Shown: positions 10,312-20,628 of the stretch, one piece after another | Layout: every line of letters begins with the position of its first letter | How positions within the stretch are numbered: the stretch's first letter is position 1 | Source of the DNA: Synechococcus sp. PROS-U-1 | GTDB lineage: Bacteria; Cyanobacteriota; Cyanobacteriia; PCC-6307; Cyanobiaceae | Length of the DNA stretch: 64,000 nucleotides | Reading direction: 5' to 3' | NCBI RefSeq assembly: GCF_014279755.1 | Contig: NZ_CP047951.1 | Coordinates: forward strand, 248,001-312,000 | Notes under the pieces: generated by a model | What the model was told of the DNA's origin: nothing | What the model saw: only the letters and a program-made list of their open reading frames with translations | The model's database searches: none | Program-made: the position numbers and the translations under genes

Positions 10312-13238
10312 CCCAGACACCGTCTTTCCCTCTGCTGGAGCATCCGGCGTTCCGCGGTTTGTCTGAGGACTCGGCATCCAAGTTGGAGAGCAACTGCAAT
10401 GTGCTCCGTTTCGAGCTCGGTGGACAGCTCTGTGATTCCAAGGACATCACAGCGAGGATTCTGGTCATCCTCCAAGGTCAGGCCCGCCTTGTTGGCCGTC
10501 ATAACGGCCGTTTAACAACTGTCGGTAAGTTCGGCCCCGGCAGTGTGATCGGGGCTGCGAGTCTTCTCTGCGGTGCCCCCTGCGAGAACGTGATCGCCGC
10601 TGAGGAGGTGATTGCCTGCTCCATTTCTGATGAACTCTGGAGAGAGCTCTATTCCAGCGAAGTCTCATTCCGTCACTGGTGTGACCAGCAGCTTTGGCCC
10701 CAGGAGCTACTCAAGCTTTTGGAAGTTCTTGAGCAGAACACCCCTGAGACCGACAGTTCCGCTCTTGAAAAGCTTGAGGACGCTCTTCAGTGCGCCGAGC
10801 GCTGCTCCCCGGATCCAATGGCTGTGGATGCTGCCCTGGCGGCTGGCAAGCAGCTGTATGTAACCAGTGCGTGGGGCGACCTAACGGTCGGTCAACCGGT
10901 CCGATCATCCGCGGACCTACCGCCCTGCGAACCGTTCGCGCTTCGGTTGGTGTCTCTACCAGCACCCGGTGTGACCGATGAGTCCGAAGAGGAACCGACC
11001 AAAACCGGTGGTTCTCTCGTCCCGGTGGAGTCCATTCAGGATGCTGAAGTACTGCCTCCGGTGAGCAGCTTCAGTCCTGAACGCAATGTTGTCGACAGCC
11101 TGCGGTTGATCCGGGCCGATGGTCCCCTCAAGGAAACCCTGGCCTGTTTCCAGATGCTGGCGCAGTTGATGAAGCTGCCGTTTCGCCGGGATTCGATCGA
11201 GAAAGTTCTTCAGGACAATCTCCGTCGGGGTCTCACCCCCAATCTCCAGCTCTGTGGTCAGCTGGCTGCGAGCCTTGGACTCCATGTCATGGCGGCCAAG
11301 GTGCCAGCGGGGGCAGGCACACGGCTGCAGGTGCCCTCCATGCTGCCTTGGCAGGGTGGTTTCGCTCTGGTGATCGCCAGCAACGAGCGGGGGCTGAAGC
11401 TGGCCTCGCCCAAACAGGGCATGGTGACCCTGGAGCCGGACGATCTGGCGGAGCAGTTCCCCGAAGGAATTGAACTGCTGTTGATGGAGCGGTCCAATGC
11501 AACTCCCGATCAGAAATTCGGACCCGGATGGTTCTGGCCCGCGCTGAAGCGCTATCGCGGCGTGTTGATCCAGGTGCTGGCAGCCAGTTTTGTGGTGCAG
11601 CTGTTCACCCTGGCTAACCCGTTGCTGATCCAGGTGATCATCGACAAGGTGATCAGCCAGCGCAGCCTCGACACCCTGCAGGTGCTGGGGATCGCCCTGG
11701 TTGTCGTCACCATCCTGGAAGGGGTGCTGGGAAGCCTCAAGACTTTCCTCTTCGCTGAAACCACCAACCGGATCGATCAGCGCCTTGGGGCTGAGGTAAT
11801 CGACCACCTGTTGCGTCTTCCCCTCGGCTATTTCGACCGTCGCCCTGTGGGTGAACTGGGGACCCGGGTGGCCGAATTGGAGAAGATCCGAAATTTCCTC
11901 ACCGGTCAGGCCCTCACCACCATCCTGGATGCCGCCTTTTCCGTGATCTACATCGCGGTGATGGTGGTCTACAGCTGGCTGCTCACCTTGATTGCCCTCT
12001 CCGTTCTACCGATCCAGATCGGTTTAACGATCCTGGGGGCCCCCCTCTTCCGCCGTCAGTTCCGGGCTGCTGCCGAAGAAAACGCCAAGACCCAGAGCCA
12101 TCTCGTGGAGGTGCTCACTGGCATCCAGACGGTGAAGGCCCAGAACGTGGAGATGGTCAGCCGCTGGCGCTGGCAGGAGTTCTATTCCCAGTACATCGCT
12201 CGCACCTTTGAGAAAACGATCACCGGCACGGCCCTGAACCAGACCAGCCAGGTGCTGCAGAAGATCTCCCAGCTGATGGTGCTCTGGATCGGTGCCTCCA
12301 TGGTGCTGAGTGGTGATCTGACCCTTGGTCAGCTGATCGCGTTCCGGATCATTTCCGGTTACGTCACCCAGCCGCTGCTGCGTCTCTCCACGATCTGGCA
12401 GAACATCCAGGAACTGCGCGTCAGCTTTGAACGGCTTGCCGATGTGATCGATACACCGGAGGAATCCGATGAGGTCGACAAATCCAAGGTGATGCTTCCT
12501 CCGCTGCAGGGAGAGGTGCGGTTTGAGAACCTGTCGTTCCGCTTCCGTCCCGGTCAGCCCCAGGTGCTGAAGGACGTGAACCTCGAGATCCCCTCCGGCA
12601 CCTTTGTGGGCATCGTTGGTCAGAGCGGCAGCGGCAAGAGCACCTTGATGAAGCTGCTACCCCGGCTTTACGACCCCGAGGAAGGTCGGATCCTGATCGA
12701 TGGCTACGACATCGGAAAGGTCGAGCTCTATTCCCTGCGCCGACAGATCGGCATCGTTCCCCAGGATCCCCTGCTGTTCAGCGGAACGGTGAGCGAAAAC
12801 ATCGCGCTGACCAATCCGGAGGCCTCCAGTGAAGAGATTGTTCGAGCCGCGCGTCTCGCCAACGCCCATGACTTCATCATGGATCTGCCCAGTGGTTACA
12901 GCACCCCCGTGGGCGAACGTGGGGCAGCCCTCAGCGGGGGACAGCGACAGCGGGTTGCCATCGCTCGCACCCTGCTCAGCAACCCCAAGCTGCTGGTAAT
13001 GGACGAGGCCACCAGCGCCCTCGATTACGAAACCGAAAGGAAGGTCTGCGACAACCTTCTGGACAATCTTGATGATCAAACGGTCTTCTTCATCACCCAC
13101 CGTCTGTCGACCATTCGTCAGGCCGACATGATTGTGATGCTTCATCAGGGAGCCGTCGTTGAAGTCGGCACGCACGATGAATTGATGACGCATCGCGGTC
13201 GCTACTACGCCCTTTACCGCCAGCAGGAGAGCACCTGA
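10308..13238 (+). CDS. type I secretion ABC exporter with cyclic-nucleotide-binding-like and degenerate C39 domains
   Basis: Inner-membrane exporter half of a type I secretion system, 976 residues. Domain order: cNMP-binding-like domain (about 10-125), an acidic linker, a peptidase-C39-like domain (about 265-390), an ABC transmembrane domain (about 400-690) and an ATPase domain (about 735-976). The ATPase has Walker A GQSGSGKST, signature LSGGQRQRVA and Walker B LLVMDEATSALD. In the C39-like domain the segment ETLACFQMLAQLMKLPF aligns with HlyB-type domains and has no cysteine at the catalytic position. It should therefore bind but not cleave its substrate. It is followed after 2 bp by the HlyD adaptor. 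The substrate is not adjacent. Confidence 0.93.
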   Translation: MTQTPSFPLLEHPAFRGLSEDSASKLESNCNVLRFELGGQLCDSKDITARILVILQGQARLVGRHNGRLTTVGKFGPGSVIGAASLLCGAPCENVIAAEEVIACSISDELWRELYSSEVSFRHWCDQQLWPQELLKLLEVLEQNTPETDSSALEKLEDALQCAERCSPDPMAVDAALAAGKQLYVTSAWGDLTVGQPVRSSADLPPCEPFALRLVSLPAPGVTDESEEEPTKTGGSLVPVESIQDAEVLPPVSSFSPERNVVDSLRLIRADGPLKETLACFQMLAQLMKLPFRRDSIEKVLQDNLRRGLTPNLQLCGQLAASLGLHVMAAKVPAGAGTRLQVPSMLPWQGGFALVIASNERGLKLASPKQGMVTLEPDDLAEQFPEGIELLLMERSNATPDQKFGPGWFWPALKRYRGVLIQVLAASFVVQLFTLANPLLIQVIIDKVISQRSLDTLQVLGIALVVVTILEGVLGSLKTFLFAETTNRIDQRLGAEVIDHLLRLPLGYFDRRPVGELGTRVAELEKIRNFLTGQALTTILDAAFSVIYIAVMVVYSWLLTLIALSVLPIQIGLTILGAPLFRRQFRAAAEENAKTQSHLVEVLTGIQTVKAQNVEMVSRWRWQEFYSQYIARTFEKTITGTALNQTSQVLQKISQLMVLWIGASMVLSGDLTLGQLIAFRIISGYVTQPLLRLSTIWQNIQELRVSFERLADVIDTPEESDEVDKSKVMLPPLQGEVRFENLSFRFRPGQPQVLKDVNLEIPSGTFVGIVGQSGSGKSTLMKLLPRLYDPEEGRILIDGYDIGKVELYSLRRQIGIVPQDPLLFSGTVSENIALTNPEASSEEIVRAARLANAHDFIMDLPSGYSTPVGERGAALSGGQRQRVAIARTLLSNPKLLVMDEATSALDYETERKVCDNLLDNLDDQTVFFITHRLSTIRQADMIVMLHQGAVVEVGTHDELMTHRGRYYALYRQQEST

Positions 13239-13240
13239 CC

Positions 13241-14494
13241 ATGAAGCTCAATCCGCAAAACCTGACGACTTTGGTCAAGCAGGGCTCTAGCAAACTTGTC
13301 ACGACGTCACGCGATTTTCTGCGCCGTTTCGATCCCGGCGCCACACAAGACGCCACCAATGTCGAGACCTACGACGAGTCGATTCTCCAGCAGGGGCGCT
13401 TCTGGATGCGCACCGTCACCTGGACCTTGATTGGCACCACCGTGTTCGGTGTGGGTTGGCTGGCCTTGGCACGGACCGAGGAGATCGTTGTGGCGCCAGG
13501 CCAGTTGGAGCCGATCGGTTCTGTGCAGGACATTCAGATGCCTGTGGGTGGTGTGGTCGCTCAGATTCTCGTGAAGGAAGGGGATCCGGTGAAGGCAGGC
13601 CAGGTGCTGATGAAGCTGGACACCGAAGCCAGCGAGGAACAGCGCAACAGCCTGGAAAAGACGATCAAGCTCAAGAACGAGCAGTTGGTTCTCAAGGACG
13701 AGGAAAAACGCAACTACATGCAGGTCAACCAGGAAGAGGTGCTGATGCTGGAGAGCAATCTCGAGCTTCAGGCTGAAATTTTGGGGCGTCTTGAACAGTT
13801 GGAGGAGGCTGGTGCCTATTCGGAAGTGCAGATCCTCAATCAGCAGAACACCGTTGCTGAAATCCGAGGAAAATTGATGCAGAGCAAGGCCGAGCGCCTG
13901 CGTCAGGTTGCCCTGCTCGATCAGCAAACCGCCCAGTTGAAGTCGGAGCTTGCCGATCTCAATGGCCGCTTGGTGGAGACCAAGGTCACCCTGCGTTATC
14001 AGCAGCTCAAGTCGCCTGTGGATGGTGTGGTGTTTGATCTCAAGCCCACCTCCCGTGGTTTCACAGCGCAGTCCACCCAGACGGTGATGAAGGTCGTGCC
14101 AATGGGTTCGCTCGAAGCAAAGGTGGAAGTGCCGAGCAACAAGATCGGTTTCGTGCAGGTGCCACCGGGTTGCCCCAAGGAGCGCAAGGCCTGCATGGAC
14201 GCCGATATCAGCATCGACTCCTTTCCCTCGACTGATTTCGGGGTTCTCAAGGGGAAGGTGACGCGGATCGGTTCTGATGCCCTAGAGCCAGACCCCCAGG
14301 AGCAGCGACAGGAACTCAGTTTCCCGGTCACGATTGAGCTGGACGATCAACAACTCAAGCTCAAATCCGGATCCTCTCTGCCGTTGCAGGTGGGCATGAG
14401 CCTGACGGCGAACATCAAGCTGCGCAAAGTCTCCTATCTCCAGCTGCTGCTGGGTGAGTTCCAAGACAAGGCGGAATCGCTGCAGCGTCTCTGA
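13241..14494 (+). CDS. HlyD-family membrane fusion protein (type I secretion adaptor)
   Basis: Periplasmic adaptor linking the ABC exporter to an outer-membrane TolC-type channel. 417 residues: a short cytoplasmic N terminus, one membrane segment near residues 48-66 (WTLIGTTVFGVGWLAL), then the half-lipoyl motif GGVVAQILVKEGDPVKAGQ, a long coiled coil (about 125-240) and a second lipoyl half with LKSPVDGVVFDL, then a beta-barrel domain. This order is diagnostic of HlyD/AcrA adaptors. It is 2 bp downstream of the exporter and 4 bp upstream of a glycosyltransferase, in one operon. The TolC partner is not in this window. Confidence 0.93.
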   Translation: MKLNPQNLTTLVKQGSSKLVTTSRDFLRRFDPGATQDATNVETYDESILQQGRFWMRTVTWTLIGTTVFGVGWLALARTEEIVVAPGQLEPIGSVQDIQMPVGGVVAQILVKEGDPVKAGQVLMKLDTEASEEQRNSLEKTIKLKNEQLVLKDEEKRNYMQVNQEEVLMLESNLELQAEILGRLEQLEEAGAYSEVQILNQQNTVAEIRGKLMQSKAERLRQVALLDQQTAQLKSELADLNGRLVETKVTLRYQQLKSPVDGVVFDLKPTSRGFTAQSTQTVMKVVPMGSLEAKVEVPSNKIGFVQVPPGCPKERKACMDADISIDSFPSTDFGVLKGKVTRIGSDALEPDPQEQRQELSFPVTIELDDQQLKLKSGSSLPLQVGMSLTANIKLRKVSYLQLLLGEFQDKAESLQRL

Positions 14495-14498
14495 AGCC

Positions 14499-15749
14499 GT
14501 GCGGATTCTTTTCGTTCATCAGAACTTTCCGGGCCAGTACGTCCACATCATTCAGCGGCTGGCCAAGCACGGTCAGCACCAACTGGTGGCGTTGGGCGTC
14601 AATGCACTGGACCGGGGGCGTGGCATTCCCGAGAGCATCAACCATTTTCGTTACCGCCTCGATCGTGGCAACACCCAGGGAGTTCATCCCCTGGTGATGG
14701 AGACGGAGACCAAGATCATCCGTGCTGAGGGCTGTGCCCGCGCGGCTGAGCAGCTCAAGGCCAAGGGCTTTATTCCCGATCTGATCTGCGCCCATCCCGG
14801 TTGGGGTGAGCCCCTGTTTCTGAAGGCGATCTGGCCAGACGTGCCATTGCTCTGCTACCAGGAATTTTTCTACAACGAGTTGGGCTTCGACTCCAACTTC
14901 GATCCGGAATTCCAGGACGAACGCGGTTGGAGAGAGCAGGCGAAGTTGACGATGAAAAACGCTTATCTGCATCTCACCCTGGAGCAGGCGGATTGGAACA
15001 TTTCACCCACCCACTTCCAGGCCAGCAGCTTCCCAGAGCACTGGCGGCGAAAAATCAGCGTCATTCACGATGGTGTTGATCTTCGAAAGGCGTTGCCCAA
15101 TCCGTCTCCGGCACCGTTGAAGCTGCCCGATGGAACAGTTCTCGAACAGGGGCAATCCATCGTCACCTTTGTGAACCGATGCCTGGAGCCCTACCGCGGT
15201 TGCCACAGCTTCATTCGAGCCATTCCTGAACTGCAGCGTCTGCATCCCGGGGCCCGGTTGGTGATCGTTGGTCAGACCAAAGGCGTGAGTTATGGAGCGG
15301 CCTGTCCAGATGGTGAATGGAAGGATCGCTTCCTTGCGGAGATCGAAGGACAATTTGACCCGTCCCGCGTTCATTTCACGGGAACCCTGCCCTACGACCA
15401 GTTTGTTCCTCTACTGCAGCTTTCGGCTTGCCACGTTTATCTGACCTATCCCTTTGTGATGAGCTGGAGCTTGCTGGAGGCCATGGCCTGTGGTTGTGCT
15501 GTTGTTGGCTCCGATACGGCTCCAGTTCGTGAGGCCATTCAGCACGGGCATAACGGCCTGCTTGTGGACTTCTTCTCTCCCAACGATCTGGCGGCGGCTG
15601 TGGCGGAGATGCTGGTGGACCGTGATCGAGCGGCCGCCTTCGGTGCGGCTGCGCGTGAAACCGTGGAGCGCACGTACGATCTCGATGCTTGCGTTAGCCG
15701 ACAGTTGGCGTTGATGGACCTGGTGGCGAGCCGGAGCATCAACGCCTGA
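14499..15749 (+). CDS. GT4-type glycosyltransferase in the type I secretion operon
   Basis: Cytoplasmic group-1 (GT4, GT-B fold) glycosyltransferase of 416 residues. It begins with the typical beta strand [13 protein letters not shown] and ends with the nucleotide-sugar-binding region: [18 protein letters not shown] followed by [13 protein letters not shown], the E-x7-E type region of GT4 enzymes. The preferred start is GTG at 14499, 4 bp after the hlyD stop; 15 further upstream codons overlap hlyD. Placement inside the exporter operon suggests it glycosylates the exported protein or a surface glycan anchoring it. From memory, an ABC exporter, HlyD and glycosyltransferase group is needed for surface display of the motility protein SwmA in swimming Synechococcus; orthology was not checked. 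Confidence 0.85.
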   Translation: MRILFVHQNFPGQYVHIIQRLAKHGQHQLVALGVNALDRGRGIPESINHFRYRLDRGNTQGVHPLVMETETKIIRAEGCARAAEQLKAKGFIPDLICAHPGWGEPLFLKAIWPDVPLLCYQEFFYNELGFDSNFDPEFQDERGWREQAKLTMKNAYLHLTLEQADWNISPTHFQASSFPEHWRRKISVIHDGVDLRKALPNPSPAPLKLPDGTVLEQGQSIVTFVNRCLEPYRGCHSFIRAIPELQRLHPGARLVIVGQTKGVSYGAACPDGEWKDRFLAEIEGQFDPSRVHFTGTLPYDQFVPLLQLSACHVYLTYPFVMSWSLLEAMACGCAVVGSDTAPVREAIQHGHNGLLVDFFSPNDLAAAVAEMLVDRDRAAAFGAAARETVERTYDLDACVSRQLALMDLVASRSINA

Positions 15750-15790
15750 GGCCACCCGGCAGACTGAGCCACTGTACCTGCTTCTCGCAC

Positions 15791-17092
15791 GTGAGTCAGC
15801 TCCAGAGCCTCAGGGGCATGGTGGATCTGCTGCCGGAGACGCTTCAGCGTTGGCAAGCCGTTGAGGCCATGGCGCGACAGCATTTTCAGCGTTCGGGTTT
15901 TGGGGAGATTCGGACTCCTTTGCTGGAGACGACAGATTTGTTCTGCCGTGGCATTGGTGAGGGCACCGATGTTGTTGGCAAGGAGATGTACAGCTTTCAG
16001 GATCGTGGTGATCGCTCCTGCACCCTGCGGCCGGAAGGGACCGCATCCGTTGTGAGAGCTGCTCTTCAGCATGGCTTGCTCAGTCAGGGCCCTCAGAAAC
16101 TTTGGTATGCGGGGCCGATGTTCCGCTATGAACGGCCCCAGGCGGGTCGGCAGCGGCAGTTTCATCAGATTGGTGTGGAGTGGCTGGGCGCGGATAGCGC
16201 CCGCAGCGATGTTGAGGTGATTGCTCTGGCCTGGGATCTGCTGGCCAGTCTCGGCGTCGGAGGCTTGGAGCTGGAACTGAACAGCCTCGGTACGTCGGAG
16301 GATCGCCAGGCTTACCGCAACGCACTGGTGGCCTGGCTCGAACAGCGCTCTGAGGAGCTCGATCCCGATTCCCAGGCTCGACTCAGCACCAACCCGCTGC
16401 GCATCCTTGACTCTAAAAACAAGGACACCCAGGCTCTTCTGGAGCATGCCCCCACCCTGACAGACACGCTTTGTGATGCCAGCCGTGAGCGATTTGCAGA
16501 GGTGCAGCGCGGGCTGAATGCTTTGGGGATTCCCTTCCGGCTGAATCCGCGGTTGGTGCGTGGTTTGGATTACTACAGCCACACGGCTTTCGAGATCACC
16601 AGCGATCAACTCGGGGCCCAGGCCACGGTGTGTGGCGGTGGCCGTTATGACGGTTTGATTGGACAGTTGGGTGGAGCTCCGACCGCCGCTATCGGTTGGG
16701 CTCTTGGGATGGAGCGGCTCTTGCTGGTGCTGGAGGCGGCTGCTCAAGCGGCGCCGGATGGGCCAGCGGCAAAGCTCGTCGCGCAAGTCACGCCAGATGC
16801 CTACGTGGTGAATCGCGGTGACCAAGCCTCTGCTGCTGCTCTCATCCTGGCCAGGGGGCTGCGGGCCAGGGGGTTGGTGGTGGAACTTGATGGATCAGGA
16901 GCGGCGTTTGGCAAGCAGTTCAAACGGGCTGATCGCAGCGGCGCACGATGGGCGCTGGTGTTGGGTGATGACGAGGTGGACGGCCGACAGGTGCGTTTGA
17001 AGCCTTTGCAGCAAGCGGGTGAGCCGCAGAGTTGTGATTTGGACGATCTGCAGGCTCTGAGCGTTGTTCTGGGCTCCAGTTCCGGGGCTTAA
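15791..17092 (+). CDS. hisS: histidyl-tRNA synthetase
   Basis: Charges tRNA-His with histidine in the cytoplasm. Class II synthetase of 433 residues: N-terminal [15 protein letters not shown], motif 2 around [22 protein letters not shown], the HisA signature [14 protein letters not shown], and motif 3 [14 protein letters not shown], followed by the anticodon-binding domain. GTG start at 15791. A 41-bp gap separates it from the secretion-operon glycosyltransferase; it is not functionally tied to either neighbour. Confidence 0.97.
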   Translation: MSQLQSLRGMVDLLPETLQRWQAVEAMARQHFQRSGFGEIRTPLLETTDLFCRGIGEGTDVVGKEMYSFQDRGDRSCTLRPEGTASVVRAALQHGLLSQGPQKLWYAGPMFRYERPQAGRQRQFHQIGVEWLGADSARSDVEVIALAWDLLASLGVGGLELELNSLGTSEDRQAYRNALVAWLEQRSEELDPDSQARLSTNPLRILDSKNKDTQALLEHAPTLTDTLCDASRERFAEVQRGLNALGIPFRLNPRLVRGLDYYSHTAFEITSDQLGAQATVCGGGRYDGLIGQLGGAPTAAIGWALGMERLLLVLEAAAQAAPDGPAAKLVAQVTPDAYVVNRGDQASAAALILARGLRARGLVVELDGSGAAFGKQFKRADRSGARWALVLGDDEVDGRQVRLKPLQQAGEPQSCDLDDLQALSVVLGSSSGA

Positions 17093-17113
17093 GGCCAGAC
17101 TCTGCATGGTATT

Positions 17114-17135
17114 TTTCCCGGGATTCCGAGGGAAA
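17114..17135 (+). promoter_or_regulatory. possible RBS-occluding hairpin before the UDP-glucuronate decarboxylase gene
   Basis: TTTCCC at 17114-17119 can pair with GGGAAA at 17130-17135 across a 10-nt loop. The 3' arm is the purine-rich Shine-Dalgarno-like stretch (GAGGGAAAGG) that serves the TTG start at 17140. The pairing is short and may be coincidental. Confidence 0.3.
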
Positions 17136-17139
17136 GGCG

Positions 17140-18099
17140 TTGATCAATCTGGTGACCGGCGGAGCCGGTTTTGTGGGTTCTCACCTGATTGACCGTTTGA
17201 TGAATGCCGGAGAGGAAGTAATTTGCCTCGATAATTATTTCACTGGTCGTAAAACAAATATTGCCCAATGGATGGGTCATCCCCGTTTTGAATTAATTCG
17301 CCATGATGTCACCGATCCAATTCAGCTGGAGTGTGATCGAATCTGGCATTTAGCTTGCCCGGCTTCTCCCGTTCACTATCAATTCAACCCAATCAAAACC
17401 GCTAAAACCAGTTTTTTGGGTACCTACAACATGCTCGGCCTTGCCCGTCGAGTGGGAGCGCGCTTGCTTTTAGCAAGCACGAGTGAAGTGTACGGTGATC
17501 CTGAAGTTCATCCTCAGCCCGAGAGTTATCGAGGGTGTGTAAATACCATCGGTATTCGAAGTTGTTATGACGAAGGAAAGCGGATTGCAGAAACCCTGTG
17601 TTTTGATTATCAACGGATGCACGATGTTGAAATTAGGGTGATGCGTATTTTCAATACATATGGTCCGCGAATGCTTCCGGACGATGGTCGCGTTGTCAGT
17701 AACTTTATTGTCCAAGCCTTGAAGGGAGAGGCCCTGACGCTCTATGGCGATGGCTCTCAAACACGTTCGTTCTGTTATGTCGACGATTTGGTGGAGGGGA
17801 TGATTCGCTTGATGAATGGATCCCACACCGGCCCTATGAATATTGGGAATCCAGGGGAATTTACGATACGTCAATTGGCTGAATTGATTCGTGAAAAGGT
17901 CAATCCTGGCCTTGAATTAATTGAAAAGCCATTGCCTGCAGATGATCCGCTACAGCGTCAGCCGATCATCGATCTTGCTCAGAATGAGTTGGGATGGAAC
18001 CCAACTATTTCATTGGAAAACGGTTTGATACCTACAATTGACTGGTTCCGTAAGGTTCTTGAACAACAGGGCGCTCAATCTGCTGGAGCTAACTCATGA
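17140..18099 (+). CDS. UDP-glucuronate decarboxylase (UDP-xylose synthase), SDR family
   Basis: Converts UDP-glucuronate to UDP-xylose using bound NAD. 319-residue extended [25 protein letters not shown] (typical UXS), the [14 protein letters not shown] stretch characteristic of UDP-glucuronate decarboxylases, [11 protein letters not shown] and the catalytic Tyr-Lys in SCYDEGKR. The start is TTG at 17140 with a purine-rich RBS; no in-frame ATG lies nearby. Base composition is clearly AT-richer than in hisS and the following gene (many AAT, ATT, GAA codons), suggesting a separate history. The stop overlaps the ugd start by 4 bp, so substrate synthesis and use are coupled. Confidence 0.92.
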   Translation: MINLVTGGAGFVGSHLIDRLMNAGEEVICLDNYFTGRKTNIAQWMGHPRFELIRHDVTDPIQLECDRIWHLACPASPVHYQFNPIKTAKTSFLGTYNMLGLARRVGARLLLASTSEVYGDPEVHPQPESYRGCVNTIGIRSCYDEGKRIAETLCFDYQRMHDVEIRVMRIFNTYGPRMLPDDGRVVSNFIVQALKGEALTLYGDGSQTRSFCYVDDLVEGMIRLMNGSHTGPMNIGNPGEFTIRQLAELIREKVNPGLELIEKPLPADDPLQRQPIIDLAQNELGWNPTISLENGLIPTIDWFRKVLEQQGAQSAGANS

Positions 18100-19532
18100 C
18101 TGTTCAACGCATCTGTTGCATGGGTGCCGGCTATGTCGGTGGTCCAACCATGGCTGTGATTGCCGATCGCTGCCCTGAGGTTCAGGTCACAGTTGTTGAT
18201 CTCAATGATCAAAGGATTGCTGCTTGGAATGATGCCGATTTAAGTCGGTTGCCTGTGTATGAGCCTGGTCTCGATGCTGTGGTTGGCAGGGCACGGGGAC
18301 GCAATCTGCACTTCTCCACCGATGTGGATGCTGCCATTGCAACGGCCGACATGGTCTTCATCTCGGTCAACACCCCCACCAAGGTGAAGGGTCTTGGTGC
18401 TGGCCAAGCCAGTGACCTGCGCTGGGTGGAAGCCTGCGCACGCCAAGTGGCTAAGGCTTCACAAGGTCACACCATCGTGGTCGAGAAGAGCACGCTTCCG
18501 GTGCGCACTGCGGAGGCCATTCGCACCATTCTCGAGGCTGCCCAGGATCCTCCGACCAATGGTGAGCAGCCCCGCACTTTTTCAGTGCTGTCCAATCCCG
18601 AGTTTTTGGCGGAAGGTACTGCCATTCCCGACCTCGAAGCCCCCGATCGTGTCTTGATTGGTGGTGAAGATGACGCCTCAATTGACGCCTTGGCTGGTGT
18701 TTATGGCCAGTGGGTTCCTCAAGACAAGATTCTGCGGACCAATCTATGGAGCAGTGAGTTGTCCAAGCTCACTGCCAATGCGTTCTTGGCCCAGCGCATC
18801 AGTTCGATCAACTCTGTTGCCGCTCTTTGTGAGTCCACGGGTGCTGATGTTGAAGAGGTTGCCCGTGCGATTGGCACGGACAGTCGCATTGGCCCCAAGT
18901 TTTTGAAGTCTGGTCCGGGCTTCGGTGGAAGCTGTTTTCAGAAGGACATTCTCAATCTCGTGTATTTGTGCCGTCACTTCGGCCTGCCTGAAGTGGCGGA
19001 TTACTGGGAAAGCGTGGTGCACCTGAACACATGGCAGCAGCACCGCATTTCTCGTTTGGTCGTGCAACGTTTGTTTGGCACGGTGACCGGTAAAAAACTG
19101 GCGATCCTTGGATTTGCCTTCAAGGCAGATACCAACGACACACGGGAGGCGCCAGCGATTCGTATCGCGACGGATCTTCTCGAGGAAGGGGCGCAACTGG
19201 CGATTCACGACCCCAAGGTCGAAGCTGCACAGATCTCTCGTGACCTCAGGCTTGAACCAACCGCCGCTGAATCTGAAGCCGGTCCGACAGCGCAGGCCCT
19301 CAGTGGGCAAGGCAGCTGGTGGAGTGCAGGAAGCGTGGAGCAGGCCGTCGCCGGTGCTGATGCTGTTTTGGTCCTAACGGAGTGGAATTCCTACAAGGCT
19401 CTCGATTGGATGGATCTGGCCCGCAGGATGCGTCGTCCTGCCTGGGTTTTTGACGCTCGCTCGGTTGTTAATCCCGAGGATGTGCGTTCGGCCGGCTTGA
19501 CCTTGTGGCGTGTGGGTAACGGCGCGATCTGA
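18096..19532 (+). CDS. ugd: UDP-glucose 6-dehydrogenase (animal/plant-like type)
   Basis: Oxidises UDP-glucose to UDP-glucuronate with two NAD. 478 residues: GAGYVGGPT at the N terminus, the catalytic cysteine in [11 protein letters not shown], and [13 protein letters not shown]. The long conserved stretches [20 protein letters not shown] and [14 protein letters not shown] resemble animal and plant UGDH more than typical short bacterial Ugd or TuaD forms (judged from memory). It sits between the enzymes that use its product, UDP-glucuronate decarboxylase upstream and a 4-epimerase downstream, with 4-bp and 1-bp overlaps, making a three-gene nucleotide-sugar operon. Confidence 0.95.
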   Translation: MTVQRICCMGAGYVGGPTMAVIADRCPEVQVTVVDLNDQRIAAWNDADLSRLPVYEPGLDAVVGRARGRNLHFSTDVDAAIATADMVFISVNTPTKVKGLGAGQASDLRWVEACARQVAKASQGHTIVVEKSTLPVRTAEAIRTILEAAQDPPTNGEQPRTFSVLSNPEFLAEGTAIPDLEAPDRVLIGGEDDASIDALAGVYGQWVPQDKILRTNLWSSELSKLTANAFLAQRISSINSVAALCESTGADVEEVARAIGTDSRIGPKFLKSGPGFGGSCFQKDILNLVYLCRHFGLPEVADYWESVVHLNTWQQHRISRLVVQRLFGTVTGKKLAILGFAFKADTNDTREAPAIRIATDLLEEGAQLAIHDPKVEAAQISRDLRLEPTAAESEAGPTAQALSGQGSWWSAGSVEQAVAGADAVLVLTEWNSYKALDWMDLARRMRRPAWVFDARSVVNPEDVRSAGLTLWRVGNGAI

Positions 19533-20551
19533 TGCTGTCTGTTCTGGTTACAGGCGCTGCTGGGTTCATTGGTGCAGCCCTCTGCCAGCGGTTGTTGCAA
19601 CGTGGCGACAGGGTTGTCGGTCTCGACAACCTGAATCACTATTACGACCCGTCCCTCAAACACTCCAGGCTGCGTCAGATCGAAGCCGTCGCCTCACGTG
19701 GGGCCTGGCGCTTTGAGGCGTTGGCTCTTGAGGATGCTGAGGGGCTGCATGCTCTGTTCGCTTCGGAACGCCCCCAGGTGGTCGTCAATCTGGCGGCCCA
19801 GGCCGGTGTCCGTTACTCCCTGGAGAATCCGGCGGCTTATATCCAAAGCAATTTGGTGGGCTTTGGTCATCTTCTGGAAGGGTGCCGCCACCACGGCACT
19901 GAGAACCTGGTGTACGCCTCGAGCAGCTCGGTCTACGGCGGCAATCGCAATCTGCCTTTTCACGAGCAGCAGCCCGTCAACCATCCGGTGAGCCTGTATG
20001 CCGCCAGCAAGAAGGCCAATGAGCTGATGGCGCACACCTACAGCCATCTTTATGGCTTGCCAGCAACGGGTCTGCGTTTTTTCACCGTCTATGGCCCCTG
20101 GGGGCGACCCGACATGGCCCCGATGCTGTTCGCCCGCGCCATCCTTGCTGGCGAACCGATCAAGGTGTTCAACAACGGCAAGATGCAGCGGGATTTCACT
20201 TACATCGATGACATCGTTGAGGGTGTGCTGCGTTGCTGCGACAAGCCAGCAACCGCCAATGCTGCCTTTGATCCGCTTCAGCCTGACCCTGCTACGGCGG
20301 CAGCCCCGCATCGGGTGTTCAACATTGGCAACAGCCGGCCGATCGAGCTTTTGCGCTTCATCGAGGTGATGGAACAAGCGCTGGGCCGGGAAGCGATGAA
20401 GGATTTTCAACCGATGCAGCCCGGTGATGTGGTGGCGACTGCCGCGGATACCTCTGCCTTGGAGCAGTGGGTGGGCTTTAAGCCGTCCACCTCAATCGAA
20501 ACTGGAGTGGACGCGTTCGCGCGCTGGTATCGCGACTATTTCAACGTTTGA
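19532..20551 (+). CDS. UDP-glucuronate 4-epimerase-like NAD-dependent epimerase
   Basis: Extended SDR of 339 residues that probably interconverts UDP-glucuronate and UDP-galacturonate. Motifs: VTGAAGFIGAALCQRLL, LDNLNHYYDPSLK (typical of this subfamily, differing from the DNFDNSS of GalE), YASSSSVYGGN, and the catalytic YAASKKANE. The late motif RFFTVYGPWGRPDMAP is shared with characterised UDP-glucuronate 4-epimerases. Its ATG overlaps the ugd stop by one base (TGATG). Galacturonate has been reported in marine Synechococcus lipid A, which would fit. The alternative is an epimerase for another UDP-uronate. Confidence 0.87.
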   Translation: MLSVLVTGAAGFIGAALCQRLLQRGDRVVGLDNLNHYYDPSLKHSRLRQIEAVASRGAWRFEALALEDAEGLHALFASERPQVVVNLAAQAGVRYSLENPAAYIQSNLVGFGHLLEGCRHHGTENLVYASSSSVYGGNRNLPFHEQQPVNHPVSLYAASKKANELMAHTYSHLYGLPATGLRFFTVYGPWGRPDMAPMLFARAILAGEPIKVFNNGKMQRDFTYIDDIVEGVLRCCDKPATANAAFDPLQPDPATAAAPHRVFNIGNSRPIELLRFIEVMEQALGREAMKDFQPMQPGDVVATAADTSALEQWVGFKPSTSIETGVDAFARWYRDYFNV

Positions 20552-20581
20552 GCTGAGGCTTGTTCTGCGTTGAGAAGACAC

Positions 20582-20607
20582 AAAAAAACCGGCTTAGATG
20601 CCGGTTT
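20582..20607 (-). terminator. Rho-independent terminator of the psbEFLJ operon
   Basis: Perfect 8-bp stem AAACCGGC (20586-20593) / GCCGGTTT (20600-20607) with a 6-nt loop. On the minus strand the stem is followed by a run of seven Ts, directly after psbJ. On the plus strand only TTT follows, so it serves the minus-strand operon better, though it may also stop transcripts from the nucleotide-sugar operon. Confidence 0.85.
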
Positions 20608-20628
20608 GAAGCCTGTTGTTGGTTGAAA

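Noticed and set aside
15539-16825. 428-codon minus-strand frame opposite hisS
   Set aside because: Shadow of hisS and the preceding glycosyltransferase; no motif.
17101-17142. ATG at 17106 as a start for UDP-glucuronate decarboxylase
   Set aside because: Not in frame with the protein; the TTG at 17140 is required.
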